Assembly (NCBI RefSeq): GCF_051020955.1
Contig: NW_027476191.1
Coordinates: forward strand, 124,001 to 188,000
From: Megalopta genalis
Taxonomy: Eukaryota > Arthropoda > Insecta > Hymenoptera > Halictidae
Length of the DNA: 64,000 nucleotides
Direction: 5' to 3'
Position numbers and translations under genes: made by a program. Numbering within the stretch: the stretch's first letter is position 1; each line of letters begins with the position of its first letter. The notes beneath the pieces are model-generated. The model was given only the letters and a program-made list of their open reading frames with translations. It ran no database searches and was not told the origin of the DNA. Below are positions 1 to 11,023 of this stretch, piece after piece.

Positions 1-3000
1 AGACACATGATTTAGCTTCAAATTCATGCGAAACAAACAATTAATCTTAATATTCATGCGAAACACAAGATTTAGCATCGAATTCATGCGAAATACATGA
101 ATTAGCTTTAAATTCATGCGATACACATTATTTAGCTTCAAATCTATGCGAAAAACATGATTTTGCTTCAAATGCATACGAAACACATGATTTAGCTTCA
201 AATTCATGCGAGACACAAGATTTAGCTTCAAATTCATGCGAGACACATTATTTAGCTTCAAATCTATGCGAAAAACATGATTTTGCTTCAAATGCATACG
301 AAACACATGATTTTGCTTAAAATTCATGCGAGAAACATGATTTAGCATGGAATTCATGCTAAACACATTATTTAGCTTAAAATCTATGCGAAATACATGA
401 TGTGCCTTCAACTGCATACGAAACAAACGATTTGGCTTCAAATTCATTCGAAACACGTGATTTAGCTTCAAATTTACGCGTAACACATGATTTAGCTTCT
501 AATGCATGCGAAACAATCGAGTTAGCTTCAAATTCATTCGAAACACATGAATAAGCTTCGCATTCATGCGAGACACATGATTCAGTTTCAAATTCATGAG
601 AAACGAACGACTTAACTTAAAATTCATGCGAAACAAACGATTTAGCATAAAATTCAGGCGAAACACATGATTCAGCCTCGAATTCATGCGAAACTCATGA
701 TTTCGTTCGAGATCCTGCGAAACACACTATTTAGCTTCAAATCTGTGCGAAATAAATGTTTTACCTTCAAATGCATACGAAGCACATGATTTAGCTTCGA
801 ACTCATGCAAAACAAATTATTTAAATGCAAATCTATGCAAAATACATGATTTAGCTTCAAATGCATATGAAACAAACGCTTTAGCTTAAAATTCATGCGA
901 AACACATGATTTAGCTTCGAATTCGTGCGAAACACATAATTCAGCTTCAAATCTATGCGTAATACATGATTTATCTTCAAATGCATACGAAACAACGATT
1001 TAGCTTCAAATTGATTCGAAACACATGAATTAGCATCGAATTCATGCGAGACACATGCTATAGCTTCATATTCATGCAAAATAAACGATTTTGCTTAAAG
1101 TTCATGCGAAACACATGATTTAGCTTCGAAGTCATGCGAGACACGTGATTTAGTTTCAAATTCATGCGAAACACATGATTTAGCTTCGAATTCATGCGAA
1201 ACACGTGACTGAGATTCGATTTCATGCGAAACACATAACGTAGCTTCAAATTTATGCGAAATACATGATTTCGCTTGAAAAGCATACGAAAAAGAAGAGT
1301 AAGCTTCAAATACATTCGAAACACATGAATTTGCTTCAAATTCAAGCAAGACACATGATTTAGCTTCAAATTCACGTGAAACAAACGGTTTAGTTTAACA
1401 ATCATGCGAAACACATGATTTAGCTTCGAATTCATGCGAAACACGTGATTTAGCTTCAAATTCATTCGAAACACATGAAATTAGCTTCAAATTCATGCGA
1501 GGCACATGATATAGCTTCAAATACATACGAAACAAATGGTTTAGCTTAAATTTCATGCGAAACATATGATTTAGCTTCGAATTCGTTTGAAACACATAAT
1601 TCAGCTTCAAATCTATGCGTAATACATGATTTATCTTCAAATGCATACGAAACAAACGACTTAGCTTCAAATTGATACGGAACACATGAATTAGCATCAA
1701 GTACATGCGAGACTCATGCTATAGCTTCATATTCATGCGAAACAAACGATTTAGCTTCAAGTTCATGCGAAACACATGATTCAGATTCGAATTCATGCGA
1801 AACACAATATTTATCTTCAGATCTATGCGAAATACATGATTTGCCTTCAACTGCATACGGAACAAACGATTTAAGCTCTAAATTCGTGCGAATCAAAAGA
1901 TTCGGCTTCGATTACATGCAAAACATATGACTTTAGCTTCAAATTCATGCGAAATACATGATTTAACTTCAACTGCATACGAAGCAAACGATTTAGCTTC
2001 AAATTCATTCGAAACACATGAATTAGCTTCATATTAATGCTAGACACATGATATAGCTTCAAATTCATGCGAAACAAACAATTTAGCTTAAAATTCATGG
2101 AAACACTTGATTTAGCTTCGAATTCGTGCGTAAAACATGATTCAGCTTCGAATTCATGCGAAACACATGAATTAGCTTCAAATTCATGCGAGACATATGA
2201 TATAGGTTCATATTCACGCGAAACAAACGCTTTAGCTTAAAATTCATGCGTAACGCATGTTCCAGTTTCGAATTCATACGAAACACAATATATAGCTTCA
2301 AATCAATGCGAAATAATGATTTAGCTTCAAATGCATACGAAACAAACGATTTAGCTCTATATTCGTGCGAAACAAATGATTAGGTTCGATTTCATGCGAA
2401 ACACATAATGTAGCTTCAAATCTATGCGAAATACATGATTTAGCTTCAAATGCTTACGAAACAAGCGAGTAAGCTTCAAATACATTCGAAACACGTGAAT
2501 TCGCTTCACATTCAGGCGAGACACATGATTTAGCTTCAAATGCATTCGAAACAAACGATTTAGCTTAAAATTCATGCGAAACACATGGTTCAGCTTCGAA
2601 TTCATGCGTAACACGTGACTGAGCTTCAAATTCGTGCGAAACAAACGATGTAGCTTCAAATTCATTCGAAACACATGAATTAGATTCAAATTCATGCGAG
2701 ACACATTATTTAGCTTCAAATGTATGGGAAATACATGATTTAGCTTCAAATGCATACGAAACAAACGATTTAGCTTCAAATGCATAAAAAACAAACGATT
2801 TAGCTTCAAATTGATTCGAAACACATGATTGATCTTCGAATTCATGCGAAATACGCGATTTAGCTTCGAATTCATGCGAAACACATTATTTAGCTTCAAA
2901 TCTATGCGAAATACATGATTTAAATTCAAATGCATACGAAACAAACGACTTAGCTTCAAATTCATTCGAAACACATTAATTTCCTCCAGATTCATGCGAG

Positions 3001-3446
3001 ACACATGATTTAGTTTCAAATTCATGTGAAACACATGATTCAGCTTCGAATTCATGAGAAACACATGATTTTGCTTCAAATTCATGCTAAACATATTATT
3101 TAGCTTCAAATTCATTCGAGACATATGATATAGGTTCATATTCACGCGAAACAAACAATTTAGCTTAAAATTCATGCGAAACGCATGTTCCAGTTTCGAT
3201 TTCATACGAAAAACAATATATAGCTTCAAATCTATGCGAAATAATGATTTAGCTTCAAATGCAAACGAAACAAACGATTTAGCTCTAAATTCGTGCGAAA
3301 CTAATGATTCAGGTTCGATTTCATGCGAAACACATAATGTAGCTTCAAATCTATGCGAAATACATGATTTAGCTTCAAATGCATACGAAACAAGCGAGTA
3401 AGCTTCAAATACATTCGAAACACATGAATGAGCTTAAAATTCATGC
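1..3446. repeat. 30-bp minisatellite array with longer internal duplications
   Basis: About 115 diverged head-to-tail copies of a 30-bp unit; a typical core is TTCATGCGAAACACATGA followed by TTTAGCTTCAAA. Sub-variants recur: TCTATGCG..., TGCATACG..., TTCATTCG... and TTCATGCGAGAC.... Larger blocks are also repeated, for example 2192-2510 matching 3120-3435 (offset about 928 bp) and about 930-1060 matching 1590-1720 (offset about 660 bp). Because 30 is a multiple of three and the unit lacks stops in several frames, long decapeptide-repeat frames appear on both strands, up to 290 codons at 2357-3229 minus. I treat these as by-products of the repeat. The array stops abruptly at 3446-3448 where the amplified unit begins. 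Confidence 0.95.
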
Positions 3447-3506
3447 TTGATCACATTCGCACATCGAAATTTATCTTCATAAATTCTAGAGAAGCATCCC
3501 CACAAG

Positions 3507-4770
3507 ATGTTTTCAAGAAGAAGATTTCGTGATGAGAGCAGTGAGAATTGTGCTAATAATTTTGCTAACGAAAGTGACAGTAGTGACAATATATGTTCTG
3601 TTCGAAGAAAATGCATGCGATTAGATATTGATGATACTTCTGACGACGGTCAACTACCAGAGCCCTGGCTTTGGAGAGGAATAAGAAATAGTCCAGAAAT
3701 CTGAGACTATACGATGACTGCTAGCCTAAGAGAGGCAGCCTTACTCTGACTTAGGAGGAAGTAGAACAGAATTAGATATATTTAATCTAATATTTATTTG
3801 ATGACATATTCTGGCAAAATATTGTAACCGAAACTAACCGGTATGCAGATCAAATACGAGAGAATCCATGCAGAACAGGAGAAATCGACGACACTTGGTT
3901 TCCTGTAGATTCTAACGAAATCAAAAGATATTCTGCATTGTCCATAATAACGGCACAGGTAAAAAAACCAAGAAAACAAATGAATTGGTCGAAGAGGGCT
4001 GTTATTGAAACGCCGATGAAATGACTTTGAAAAGATATCTGCAAATTACAAGGTGTTTGCATTTCGCAAACAATAATCTGTTTGTCAATACAGATAAATT
4101 GAGCAAGATTAGACCTGTGATCAATTTTTTGGACAAAAACTTTAAAGAAGTATATATAATGAAAGAAGACAATGCTATTGATGAATCGCTCATGAAATTG
4201 AAGGGGCGCTTATCTTATAGGCAATTTAACCCGTCATAAAAGGCTGACTCATCGAAATGACTACACAAGGATCCAATCGTACTCCAAAACCACATTGTAT
4301 TACAGAGTACAACAAGGGAATGAATGGAATTGATCTCCAAGACCAAATATTAGCAAGCTTTCCAGTAGTGAGGAAATACATGAAAGGAAGTAAAAAAAAT
4401 TTTTTTATCTGCTGGTCTTTTGAATTCCTACATTTTATGCAACGAAATAAATAACGGGTGGAAGCAATGTTACGTTGACTATAGGATCAACATAGCCGAA
4501 TCACTATTGAAGAATATGCCAAAACCGAATTATAGAGAACGAGGACAATTATCTTCCGGAGATATGCCAGAAAGACTGCACTCGAAGCATTGGGCTCATT
4601 TTTCAAAACATATTGACCCAGCGGCCTCAAAATGAAGGCCGTCAAAGCCTTGTAGGGTTTGCCAAAAAAATAAAAAACGTATAGAAACAACGTGGGAGTG
4701 TAAGAAGTGCAAAGTTCCCTTACATCTACCAGAATGTTTCGAATTGTATCACACTATTGCAGATTATTAA
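3507..4770 (+). pseudogene. piggyBac-like transposase, internally deleted (copy A)
   Basis: Relic of a DDE transposase of the piggyBac superfamily, which cuts and pastes at TTAA. The N-terminal piece (3507-3704) is acidic and ends in PWLWRGIRNSPEI. The next recognisable block (4021-4239) ends in DESLMKLKGRLSYRQFNP, the part of the family that carries the first catalytic Asp. The sequence then jumps at about 4237-4257 to YNKGMNGIDLQDQ, which carries the third catalytic Asp, so the central region with the second Asp is missing. The C-terminal piece (4420-4770) carries the Cys-rich zinc-binding tail (CRVCQKNKK, CKKCK). There are several frameshifts plus a TGA at 4631, in the tail just before RPSKPCRVC. 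Copies B and C share the same deletion, so it predates the amplification. It cannot encode an active enzyme. Confidence 0.88.
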
Positions 4771-4794
4771 TTTTGTATTACTGATTTTCGTATA

Positions 4795-4800
4795 AATAAA
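4795..4800 (+). terminator. AATAAA polyadenylation signal of the piggyBac relic
   Basis: AATAAA lies 25 bp after the transposase stop codon (TAA at 4768-4770). It is conserved in the other two copies. Confidence 0.5.
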
Positions 4801-4902
4801 CTTTTTGTAGTACTTGCATCTTCCACAATTATTGCATCAGGTTGTAATTACTTATCAAATATTTATAATTTTAAAAGGGCGCCGCCGCTAATATTTATAT
4901 TT

Positions 4903-4992
4903 GGCCCGATCATCGTACTACGGGCTATGCCCGTAATATTCACTTTTGGCCCGATCAGCGTGCTACGGGCTATGCCCGTAGTTGTCGGTTAA
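4903..4992. repeat. Two 45-bp direct repeats with a perfect hairpin core
   Basis: The segment beginning GGCCCGATCATCGTACTACG occurs twice in tandem. Each copy contains TACGGGC-TAT-GCCCGTA, a perfect 7-bp inverted repeat with a 3-bp loop, and the second copy extends to CTACGGGC/GCCCGTAG. A TTAA follows shortly after. Given the position behind the transposase, this is a candidate subterminal or end region of the piggyBac relic. The same block is at about 9952-10040 and 13208-13298. Confidence 0.6.
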
Positions 4993-5675
4993 CAATTTGA
5001 GCGCCACGCTGATTTTTAAGGAAGTCCCCGCCAGGCCACGCGCGCCGCTTAAAAGCACTGAGATTGTAGAGCCAATGTTTCTTATCGCAGCAGAAGATAG
5101 TTTACGTTAAGAACGTGATCCTTATAAGCATTCATTCAACACGTTAGACGCCAAGTCTGTTTTGTTCTCTTTACCGTTTGACCCGCTAGATAAGATTTTA
5201 TCGAAATGGATTCGTGGCCGGTATTACTTTTACGACAAACCAGTTCATTGCAGTACTTGGTCCTGTGCAGACAAAAATTTTCTTTAACCCTAAGCGTCAA
5301 AATGCCAGTCCGAGAGTGTGTGTGAAAGACGGTCTAAAAAACAACAACACAAACTCCAAAGAAAACCGGGAAAAGGCTCTGAAGTACGAAAATATTGTTA
5401 ATTATATTATGATAAAAATGTAACAAAACATGGTAGAGTAATGGCCAGGAGAAAGACTAAGCGAGGTGTCACATTTTGTAATACCCGTAAAGGAGATCGG
5501 TTATTATGTTTACCGTGTTTGAATGAAATCCATTAATCCTGTAATGAGTCAAAATTATGTAAATTTGAAATAAATTTTCTGTAAATCCATAAAACAGTGT
5601 AAATTGTATAGTTCTATATCATGTTACACGATGTGAGCCAGTGGTGGTTGACGCGGCCTAAACGGAAAGTCTAGT
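4993..5675. other. Spacer with no recognised gene
   Basis: Moderately AT-rich spacer present in all three copies. A short frame at about 5160-5420 is open in pieces, but stops and shifts break it and it matches no family I recognise. Confidence 0.4.
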
Positions 5676-5835
5676 GTCAGCCACCGATGGCTGACTTGGC
5701 GCTCAACGTATTAAGGGGGGATAAAAGGGACGGTTGGGTCCACCCGATGGCCTGCCATTGGCTAACTGAAACAAGATTCTAACGCAGTAGCTTCAGATTT
5801 TTATAAAAGCAACTTGCTTCGTCTTCTACCTCTCA
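5676..5835 (+). promoter_or_regulatory. Promoter-like region with TATA box and palindrome (copy A)
   Basis: A perfect inverted repeat, GTCAGCCA-CCGA-TGGCTGAC (5676-5695), lies upstream of TATAAAAG (5802-5809). A start site would be expected near 5830-5835, about 140 bp before the ATG at 5975. A partial inverted copy of the palindrome half-site (GTGGTGGTTGAC) lies 25 bp upstream. The TATA box and palindrome are unchanged in copies B (10851-10858) and C (14108-14115). Placement upstream of a phase-compatible gene supports a real promoter. No start site was measured. Confidence 0.55.
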
Positions 5836-5974
5836 TTTTGATCCCGTTTGCCACAAAAAATCTGCGTTGCGTCGACGAGTCTGAACAGCTAGTATAACTA
5901 GAAGGAATTGCTATAGTGTCTTCGAAGTGACAGTTTCCGTGCAACTAGAAGGAATTCTTACAGTGATTTTTACG

Positions 5975-6979
5975 ATGATTCGCTCTATTACCGATCTTGC
6001 CAAGGATTGCGCTCCTTCGAATGAAGTAATTAATTTTTGACCTTTTAATTTCGCAAGTTCGCCGTAGTTTCAGGATCATACAATTATGTTGTCCAAATTT
6101 GTATATTGTAACTAGTTTATAAAATTGATTGCCATTTTTTATAGAATCTTAAATGACTAACGTCAGAGAATGCATTCGGATCAACAGAATTAATAACAAA
6201 TTCATGAGGTCATTCAAAGAGTGATATGGTTAATAGACTCATCTAATAATTTGGAGATAAACAAAATTAAAATACAGGCTCGATAAATTATTTAACGACT
6301 AACTGAATTAATATATGCATTCTCATTAATATAATGCATTCTCTGTTACCGTATTTAACCAATAGATGAAATAATTTTCAAATCCATTGAATTATTCTCA
6401 CAAATACAATTAAGTAATTTGGCGATCAACCGAACCAATATACAAATTTACAAAATAATATATATATATATGTAATAAGAACGAAATATTCGCTTTTCGT
6501 TACAGAGATCGAGAAATGGAGCGAATAACGGGGCGTCTGCTGCGATGGACGAAATACATGAACAGCTCGCAGTACGGTTTCATGTAAAGAGATCGAAAAG
6601 CTACACGATCGGCAATCACCCGTCGTCAAGAAGACAGAGACAATCGAGTAGGGTTGCGAGGACTGTTGCGAGGACGATTGCGAGTTCAATTCTGAGTTTG
6701 TCTGCCAGTTCGATTGCCAGATTGATTTCGAGTCCAATTGCGAATTCGATTGCGAGTTCGAGTTCGACTGTAAGTTCGACTGCGAGTCCATCTTCGAATT
6801 CGACCGCACAAGAATCTCTGCAATATTTACGCTTGGCGCCAAGAACAGGGCACAGAACCCTAGCGGAACCGCAGTTCAAGGAACCGGTAACTTACCAATG
6901 TTATTATTGCCCGAAATACTTTCTGCATAAAATGGTCTATAGACAGCACGCAATTTGCCATATTCGGAAGCTCCACTGA
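5975..6979 (+). CDS. Two-exon C2H2 zinc-finger protein, copy A
   Basis: Proposed gene: exon 1 is 5975-6025 (17 codons, MIRSITDLAKDCAPSNE), intron 6026-6505 (GTAATT...TTACAG), exon 2 is 6506-6979. Both junctions are phase 0 and the product would be 174 residues. Exon 2 is open from the acceptor to TGA at 6977. The protein has a basic, Ser/Ala/Ile-rich middle encoded by a degenerate 12-bp repeat (about residues 60-120) and one C-terminal finger, CYYC...H..CH, exactly CX2CX12HX3H, followed by IRKLH. One finger right at the C-terminus recalls the alternative last exons of insect BTB-zinc-finger genes such as lola, but the exon 1 found here has no BTB domain. Function is unknown; nucleic-acid binding is inferred from the finger. 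All three copies are open and the donor change between A and B/C (GAA versus GAG) is silent. The gene could instead be transposon cargo. Confidence 0.6.
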
Positions 6980-7109
6980 TATACGAAATACAGGAAGGGA
7001 TTCAAATCGATAATAGAAAAGAGGAGACACGAATTTTTTTCGATCGCGTCGCATAAAACAATCGGCTCTTTTCAGGGCCATACATATTAACCACGGAAAG
7101 TACGTCCAT

Positions 7110-7835
7110 AAATATTATTGATTAGTTTAGTGACCATGTAGTGAAAGTAAACGTTGAAATTGCCTGCCCGGAGACATTCTTCTCTTCGTCACCATCGGCT
7201 ACAGATCAGCTGCGCAGTTCATCAAAAATTGTACGAGGTCAATGCACTATCCTCCTGCACCCATTTCCGTGCATGAAGTGGATTTACAACTAAATGGGTG
7301 AGTTTTTTATTAATTACATTCTTCATATACAAATTACATACGCCTTTTAACGCGAATATTTATTATTAAATTAGCTTTGCGAATCATTCGTTGAACTGTG
7401 TTCGGAAACGGTATTATTTAAATTAAAATATCATTTACGTACCTTGTTAAACTTCACTGTACACCTTGCTTAAAAATTTCGTATCTTACACACGAGGTGT
7501 CATGCACACTAGAAAATTAAAACGGCCGTCACGGTTAAATTACTTATTATTTTGAATTCGAAAAATTAGTAAATATTCTTCAGACATTCTGAAGTAAGAA
7601 TAAATAGCGTTCTTCTTAAAATTATCACTGTAATGTAATAAAATTAAATTCGGAAGTTCACGCACCGTGACTTGTTCATTGATGCGAAAGCAGCACTTCA
7701 CCTCTCATTGGTCAGTGTTTATCGTTAATAACTCGTAAACAAAGCCGCGGATTGTATTTTCGCAAAGGAAAAAGTTACTTCAAATGACCTTAGCTATCCC
7801 TCATTTTCTGCTGTTAAAATAATTGTGGAACGCCC

Positions 7836-7839
<4 letters not shown>
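7110..7839 (+). repeat. Fragment of dispersed terminal-repeat-like sequence (copy A)
   Basis: Homologous to 61960-62620, and in part to 49770-49990 and, inverted, 61130-61340. It includes the conserved AACTAAATGG|GTGAGT block (possible splice donor at 7298) and ends in AATTGTGGAACGCCCTGTAC, matching AATTGTGGGACACCCTGTAT at about 62598. The shared end suggests this is the outer end of a transposon family related to the Mutator-like element at 49.8-61.3 kb. Confidence 0.65.

Positions 7840-7898
<59 letters not shown>
7840..7898. repeat. (AT)n microsatellite
   Basis: Uninterrupted AT dinucleotides directly after the CCCTGTAC end of the dispersed repeat. Confidence 0.95.
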
Positions 7899-7899
<1 letters not shown>

Positions 7900-8496
7900 G
7901 GAAACTACTTTCCTTAGACATCAAATTATAAAAACATATCAATCGTAATCAAATAAAGTTTTCATTTAATCTCAAAACAAAACATATTTCAATGCTTTCT
8001 ATAAATACTATAGAAATTGAAAGAGTATCAACTTCAGTTTTTTAAAATAGAACTTCTTTATTCGTCTCCTAATACTTGCCATCGATGAAAAATATGTTTA
8101 TTTTACAAAAAAATCTACTATTCCAATGTAATGTGAGATGTTGCATTGAAAATGAACTTCACGCGTTCAGTCTGCAGGGGAAATTGTGAAAGCGGCTACC
8201 TGATTGGGTTTGCGGAAATATGTCCAGTCTCAGCCCCTGACTTTTGCTGCTTAACCTCTTAAATCTGCGATTTACGTTCGAGAATTTCGGGCCGGAAACG
8301 TAAACAAGCTCGCGCAGCCTTCGTGCCATTCGCACGACTTGTACAATACGCTGAGCGGGCCAATCGTAAATATTACGGGCATCGCTCGTGGTACAACGGT
8401 CGCGGTTGGTAATTTGCCCCACCACAAATAGCACAGACAAGGTTCGTGATGCGTTCTTATTATCTCTTCGTATCGTGATCAGTTCCAAGTTATTCT
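7899..8496. other. Spacer between copies A and B; no gene seen
   Basis: The first half is AT-rich without features. From about 8157 the base composition rises and the sequence contains GGGCCAATCGTAAATATTACG. This may be the 5' part of the piggyBac relic that copy A lost where it abuts the minisatellite. No TTAA-flanked terminal repeat could be identified. Confidence 0.4.
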
Positions 8497-8555
8497 TGAT
8501 CACATTCGCACATCGAAATTTATCTTCATAAATTCTAGAGAAGCATCCCCACAAG

Positions 8556-9828
8556 ATGTTTTCAAGAAAAAGATTTCGTGATGAGAGCAGTGAGATTTGT
8601 GCTAATAATTTTGCTAACGAAAGTGACAGTAGTGACAATATATGTTCTGTTCGAAGAAAATGCATGCGATTAGATATTGATGATACTTCTGACGACGATC
8701 AACTACCAGAGCCCTGGCTTTGGAGAGGAATAAGAAATAGTCCAAAAATCTGAGACTATACGATGACTGCTAGCCTAAGAGAGGCAGCCTCACTCTGACT
8801 TAGGAGGAAGTAGAAGAGAATTAGATATATTTAATCTAATATTTATTTGATGACATATTCTGGCAAAATATTGTAACCGAAACTAACCGGTATGCAGATC
8901 AAATACGAGTGAATCCATGCAGAACAGGAGAAATCGACGACACTTGATTCCCTGTAGAGTCTAACGAAATCAAAAGATATTTTGCATTGTCCATAGTAAC
9001 GGCACAGGTAAAAAAACCAAGAAAACAAATGAATTGGTCGAAGAGGGCTGTTCTTGAAACGCCGATGAAATGACTTTGAAAAGATATCTGCAAATTACAA
9101 GGTGTTTGCATTTCGCAAACAATAATCTGTTTGTCAATACAGATAAATTGAGCAAGATTAAACCTGTGATCAATTATTTGAACAAAAACTTTAAAGAAGT
9201 ATATATAATGAAAGAAGACAATGCTATTGATGAATCGCTCATGAAATTGAAGGGGCGCTTATCTTATAGGCAATTTAACCCGTCATAAAAGGCTGACTCA
9301 TCGAAATGACTACACAAGGATCCAATCGTACTCCAAAACCACATTGTATTACAGAGTACAACAAGGGAATGAATGGAATTGATCTCCAAGACCAAATATT
9401 AGCAAGCTTTCCAGTAGTGAGGAAATACATGAAAGGAAGTAAAAAAAATTTTTTTATCTGCTGGTCTTTTGAATTCCTACAATTTATGCAACGAAATAAA
9501 TAACGGGTGGAAGCAATGTTACGTTGACTATAGGATCAACATAGCCGAATCACTATTGAAGAATATGCCAAAACCGAATTATAGAGAACGAGGACAATTA
9601 TCTTCCGGAGATATGCAAGAAAGACTACACTCGAAGCATTGGGCTCATTTTCCAAAACATATTGACCCAGCAGCATCAAAATTAAGGCCGTCAAAACCTT
9701 GTAGGGTTTGCCAAAAAAATAAAAAACGTATAGAAACAACATGGGAGTGTAAGAAGTGCAAAGTTCTCTTACATCTACCAGAATGATTCGAATTGTTTCA
9801 CACTATTGCAGATTATTAATTTTGTATT
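8556..9828 (+). pseudogene. piggyBac-like transposase, internally deleted (copy B)
   Basis: Same layout and same central deletion as the copy at 3507-4770. It lacks that copy's TGA before the zinc-binding tail (AAATTAAGG here instead of AAATGAAGG), so the C-terminal frame 9469-9786 is longer. It then has its own TGA at 9784 where copy A has a Cys codon (LPEC). The DESLMKLKGRLSYRQFNP block (9070-9288) and the YNKGMNGIDLQDQ block (9306-9503) are still readable. Inactive. Confidence 0.87.
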
Positions 9829-10850
9829 ACTGATTTTCGTATAAATAAACTTTTTGTAGTACTTGCATCTACCACAATTATTGCATCAGGTTCTAATTAC
9901 TTATCAAATATTTAAAATTTTAAAAGGGCGCCACCGCTAATATTTATATTTGGCCCGATCATCGTACTACGGGCTATGCCCGTAACATTCACTTTTGGCC
10001 CGATCAGCGTACTACGGGCTATGCCCGTAGTTGTCGGTTAACAATTTGAGCGCCACGCTGATTTTTAAGGAAGTCCCCGCCAGGCCACGCGCGCCGCTTA
10101 AAAGCGCTGAGATTGTAGAGCCAATGTTTCTTATCGCAGTAGAAGATAGTTTACGTTAAGAACGTGATCCTTATAAGCATTCATTCAACACGTTAGACGC
10201 CAAGTCTGTTTTGTTCTCTTTACCGTTTGACCCGCTAGATAAGATTTTATCGAAATGGATTCGTGGCCGGCATTACTTTTACGACAAACCAGTTCATTGC
10301 AGTACTTGGTCCTGTGCTGACAAACATTTTCTTTAACCCTAAGCGTCAAAATGCCAGTCCGAGAGTGTGTGTGAAAGACGGTCTAAAAAACAACAACACA
10401 AACTCCAAAGAAAACCGGGAAAAGGCTCTGAAGTACGAAAATATTGTTAATTAAGTTATGATAAAAATGTAATAAAACATGGTAGAGTAATGGCCAGGAG
10501 AAAGACTAAGCGGGGTGTCACATTTTGTAATACCCGTAAATGAGATCGGTTATTATGTTTACCGTGTTTGAATGAAATCCATTAATCCTGTAATGATTCA
10601 AAATTATGTAAATTTGAAATAAATTTTCTGTAAATCCATAAAACAGTGTAAATTGTATAGTTCTATATCATGTTACACGATGTGAGCCAGTGGTGGTTGA
10701 CGCGGCCAAAACGGAAAGTCTAGTGTCAGCCACCGATGGCTGACTTGGCGCTCAACGTATTAAGGGGGGATAAAAGGGACGGTTGGGTCCACCCGATGGC
10801 CTGCCATTGGCTAACTGAAACAAGATTCTAACGCAGTAGCTTCAGATTTT

Positions 10851-10858
10851 TATAAAAG
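10851..10858 (+). promoter_or_regulatory. TATA box of zinc-finger gene copy B
   Basis: TATAAAAG in the same context as copy A, with the GTCAGCCA/TGGCTGAC palindrome about 125 bp upstream. It lies 166 bp before the proposed ATG at 11024. Confidence 0.5.
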
Positions 10859-11023
10859 CAACTTGCTTCGTCTTCTACCTCTCATTTTGATCCTGTTTGC
10901 CACAAAAAATCTGCGTTGCGTCGACGAGTCTGAACAGCTAGTATAACTAGAAGGAATTGCTATAGTGTCTTCGAAATGACAGTTTCCGTGCAACTAGAAG
11001 GAATTCTTACAGTGATTTTTACG

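Larger units (their letters stand above)
3448..7640 (+). other. Amplified unit, copy A (piggyBac relic + zinc-finger gene + dispersed repeat)
   Basis: This block is nearly identical to 8497-12133 and to 12134-15900. It starts at TTGATCACATTCGCACATCG, which is shared with copy B at 8497. Homology with copy C runs to about 7610/15900. In order it contains a dead piggyBac transposase, a 45-bp hairpin repeat, an unassigned spacer, a promoter-like region, a two-exon zinc-finger gene and a fragment of a dispersed repeat that also occurs near 49.8 and 62 kb. Whether the block is one composite transposon or a segmental duplication is not decided by the sequence. Confidence 0.85.

Noticed and set aside
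2357..3229. 290-codon minus-strand frame of decapeptide repeats, and similar frames throughout 499-3400
   Set aside because: They arise because the 30-bp unit lacks stops in several frames on both strands. There is no start context, codon bias or unique sequence to support a protein.
1..3446. CRISPR-like regular repeat array
   Set aside because: Units are directly adjacent with no unique spacers, and the DNA is eukaryotic; it is a minisatellite.
6616..6879. Antisense frames of 65-92 codons opposite the zinc-finger exon (also in copies B and C)
   Set aside because: They are mirrors of the low-complexity GCGAGTTCGATT repeat. The + strand frame has the zinc finger, splice sites and promoter.
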